Origin: Victivallales bacterium
Lineage (GTDB): Bacteria; Verrucomicrobiota; Lentisphaeria; Victivallales; JAUVCU01
Direction: 5' to 3'
DNA: 8,678 nucleotides
Assembly (NCBI GenBank): GCA_029934175.1
Contig: JAOZMT010000068.1
Coordinates: 1-8,678, forward strand
Shown: one piece after another, positions 7,358 to 8,678 of the stretch
Numbering within the stretch: the stretch's first letter is position 1
Layout of the letters: each line of letters opens with the position of its first letter
Translations under genes and position numbers: made by a program
The notes under the pieces: generated by a model
The model's database searches: none
Told to the model about the DNA's origin: nothing
What the model saw: only the letters and a program-made list of their open reading frames with translations

Positions 7358-7386
7358 ATTATATATTATATTTATTGGGCTGTCAA
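7358..7386 (-). promoter_or_regulatory. Perfect-consensus sigma70-type promoter of gyrB
   Basis: On the minus strand TTGACA (7386-7381) and TATAAT (7363-7358) are separated by exactly 17 bp. Both hexamers and the spacing equal the housekeeping consensus. Transcription would begin near 7351, giving a 5' untranslated leader of about 137 nt before the gyrB ATG. The -10 to start region is wholly A/T, unlike the GC-rich discriminators known at promoters repressed by low supercoiling. Confidence 0.85.
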
Positions 7387-7670
7387 TTTGTTTCTATAAT
7401 GTATTTTTTAGAAATTATTTTATCAGAGAAGTTATGAAAATATAAATATGTAAAATTTTGTTGGTAAAGTTATTATAATTAAACATTTTAATTGTTTTGT
7501 TTTATACTACAAATAGAATACAATTCATTAATAAAATAAAGAGACTATATTTTACTATCATAAATGAAATTGAGAATTTTTATAAATTTATATCATAGAA
7601 AAATTTATGGTTTTATTTGGAATATAAAAACAAAATAACTGAAAACGGTTTAATAAAAAGGTTCTATTTA
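7387..7670. other. AT-rich intergenic stretch without recognisable genes
   Basis: Between the gyrB promoter and the palindrome lie about 280 bp of strongly AT-rich DNA full of short A and T tracts. I see no reading frame with a credible ribosome binding site, no tRNA-like fold and no repeat array. It may act as an UP-element-like or curved region upstream of the gyrB promoter, but nothing specific supports that. Confidence 0.5.
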
Positions 7671-7887
7671 ATGCTAAAGAGAATCTTTTTATAATCTCTA
7701 AGCACGCAAGGCACGGATTTTATTATGAGACCATTTTAGGATTGTTGGATTACTGGATTTCTTTCCATTAATCCAAAATCCAATAATCCATAAGTTGCAA
7801 GCTTAAGGTCATCTAAAAATCCTGTGTTTTCTATTTTCCTTGCTTACGGCTCGTGTGCTTAGAATCTTTAGAATTATAAAAAAGCAT
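7671..7887. repeat. Large imperfect palindrome (~217 bp) next to the transposase gene, REP/BIME-like candidate
   Basis: The two halves pair in matching order from the outside in. ATGC (7671-7674) pairs with GCAT (7884-7887). TTTTTATAAT is matched by ATTATAAAAA (around 7873-7882). CTAAGCAC (7698-7705) pairs with GTGCTTAG (7855-7862). GCAAGG (7706-7711) pairs with CCTTGC (7838-7843). CACGGATTTT is matched by AAAAATCCTGTG (7814-7825), and ATGAGACC (7725-7732) by GGTCAT (7807-7812). Unpaired insertions lie between blocks, mostly in the right arm. The centre is the GGATT/AATCC stem listed separately. The palindrome begins 33 nt past the stop codon of the Y1 transposase gene, the sort of place where REP-type hairpins recognised by such transposases occur. 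It could also be a decayed non-autonomous element, or act as a transcription barrier between the transposase and gyrB. Confidence 0.65.
7739..7789. repeat. Central stem of three GGATT units facing three AATCC units
   Basis: GGATT occurs at 7739, 7747 and 7755 with an exact 8-nt period. AATCC occurs at 7770, 7777 and 7785. The two arms pair as a stem with about a 10-nt loop (7760-7769), one G/A mismatch and a one-base bulge. The arms form a hairpin on either strand. No T-run follows, so a classic intrinsic terminator is unlikely. It is the apex of the larger palindrome. Confidence 0.8.
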
Positions 7888-7919
7888 TCCTCCCTTTCTA
7901 GGAGTTACATTATTAATAT

Positions 7920-8678
7920 TTATATGCGTAAATTTTTAAATGAATTAATTGTAGATCCTTGTTTATCTTTATATTCCTGCAACTTTTTCTTCATAACTTT
8001 CTTTTTATCATTGAATTGTAATGCTGTTTCTTGAATAAATGATTTGCTCCCAATTATTGCTCCATCTGTCCAGTGACGAGTTCGCCTTAAGTATTGTAAT
8101 TTTAAACTCGGTTCTTCTTTAGCCTTTTCTTTTACTTCTAAATGTTCAGCTATTGAATTCGTTTCATAGCTAATGGTTCGAGCTAATTCGCCGCGAAATT
8201 CTGCATAAATCGCAGAATTTGACCAATCTTTTGCTATCTCTCCCAATGATTTACGAAGATGTTTTACAAAATGATCTTCAAATAAAAAGTTGCCTGTTCC
8301 ACAATAGTTACCCCAAGTTGAAAATCTATAATCTGCTGGATCTTCAATCATTTTTGCACGAACTGGATTTAGTTCAACATATTTCACACAGCTCCATAAT
8401 GCTTGCGTTCCTTCAAGGATTGTGCTTTTAAATCGCTCGGCCCAAATTGTTCCTCTACGATTATGGACTCGATTTATATATTTTGTGAATTTATGTTGGA
8501 ATAACTGCATAAAGTAACTTATATCCATTAATTTTTCTCCCATTAATTCTGTTTTTTTAGGAGCAAATTTATAATTTAAAAAATGTTTATTATCATTATA
8601 ATAACTATTATATTTTTCGGCTATTTCTTGAATTGATGGTTTTTCATTATCACTTGGAGAATACAATACTATATGCCA
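7920..8678 (-). CDS. Y1 (IS200-like / REP-associated) tyrosine transposase, N-terminus outside window
   Basis: The frame runs open from the right edge to TAA at 7922-7920, giving 252 visible residues. The first residues read W-H-I-V-L-Y-S-P, consistent with the second half of an HUH (His-hydrophobic-His) metal-binding motif. The TTG codon at 8666 is therefore not the start, and the gene continues beyond 8678. Counting from Y at 8663 as residue 2, the catalytic-tyrosine helix is probably FTKYINR (60-66, candidate Y63). It is followed by RGTIWAERFKS (71-81), YVELNPVRAKM (96-106) and DYRFSTWGNY (112-121), all typical of REP-associated transposases. A C-terminal extension has RRTRHWTDGAIIGSKSFI (194-211) and a lysine-rich end that may bind DNA. 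These enzymes nick and join single-stranded DNA at hairpins, and a large palindrome lies 33 nt downstream. The visible part is undisrupted. Confidence 0.88.
   Translation of the reverse strand, partial: WHIVLYSPSDNEKPSIQEIAEKYNSYYNDNKHFLNYKFAPKKTELMGEKLMDISYFMQLFQHKFTKYINRVHNRRGTIWAERFKSTILEGTQALWSCVKYVELNPVRAKMIEDPADYRFSTWGNYCGTGNFLFEDHFVKHLRKSLGEIAKDWSNSAIYAEFRGELARTISYETNSIAEHLEVKEKAKEEPSLKLQYLRRTRHWTDGAIIGSKSFIQETALQFNDKKKVMKKKLQEYKDKQGSTINSFKNLRI

Noticed and set aside
7739..7789. CRISPR array or tandem repeat array
   Set aside because: The units are 5 nt, only three per arm, and inverted across a central loop. There is no repeat-spacer structure and no cas gene.
7840..8431. Plus-strand frames at 7840-8034 and 8219-8431
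   Set aside because: They are antisense to the transposase gene or within the palindrome arm, with no ribosome binding site and no recognisable product.
8664..8666. TTG as start of the transposase gene
   Set aside because: The frame continues without a stop to the edge and encodes what looks like the end of the HUH motif, so the true start is outside the window.

Overview
This is an AT-rich bacterial chromosome segment in which every recognisable gene lies on the minus strand, so transcription runs from high to low coordinates. The low GC, the DNA gyrase B with a long insertion before its C-terminal tail, and a REP-associated-type transposase with a 'TDG..GSK.F' C-terminal extension together suggest an uncultured AT-rich bacterium, possibly of the PVC group (Lentisphaerota/Kiritimatiellota/Verrucomicrobia-like). 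This placement is inferred from remembered family patterns and is tentative. The standard genetic code fits, since TGA is used as a stop.

Layout in the direction of transcription (right to left): (1) A Y1 (IS200-like/RAYT) transposase gene (8678-7920) enters from the right edge. The edge cuts the gene at what looks like the second half of its HUH motif. (2) A 705-bp non-coding stretch (7919-7215) holds a large imperfect palindrome (7671-7887) just beyond the transposase stop codon. Inside the palindrome is a stem built of GGATT/AATCC units. A very AT-rich segment follows, then a perfect-consensus sigma70-type promoter (TTGACA-17-TATAAT) pointing into gyrB. (3) gyrB (7214-4749) is intact and has all its expected motifs. 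It has no dnaA/dnaN/recF/gyrA neighbour in view. (4) A compact three-gene cassette (4639-2928) follows: a TIGR04255-type protein, a 138-aa unknown overlapping it by 8 nt, and a 184-aa unknown 1 nt further on. The tight coupling and the sporadic distribution of the TIGR04255 family make this the best candidate in the window for an undescribed accessory system, but its function is unknown. (5) A second tightly packed operon (2888 to beyond position 1) follows: a sugar-1-phosphate-type nucleotidyltransferase, a 604-aa predicted FMN/TIM-barrel-like protein with a cysteine-rich C-terminal half, and the first 49 codons of an acidic unknown protein cut by the left edge.

The gyrase gene is housekeeping. 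The transposase and its palindrome are mobile-element related. The TIGR04255 cassette looks like accessory cargo. The nucleotidyltransferase and 604-aa genes look like a conserved but poorly characterised metabolic unit.
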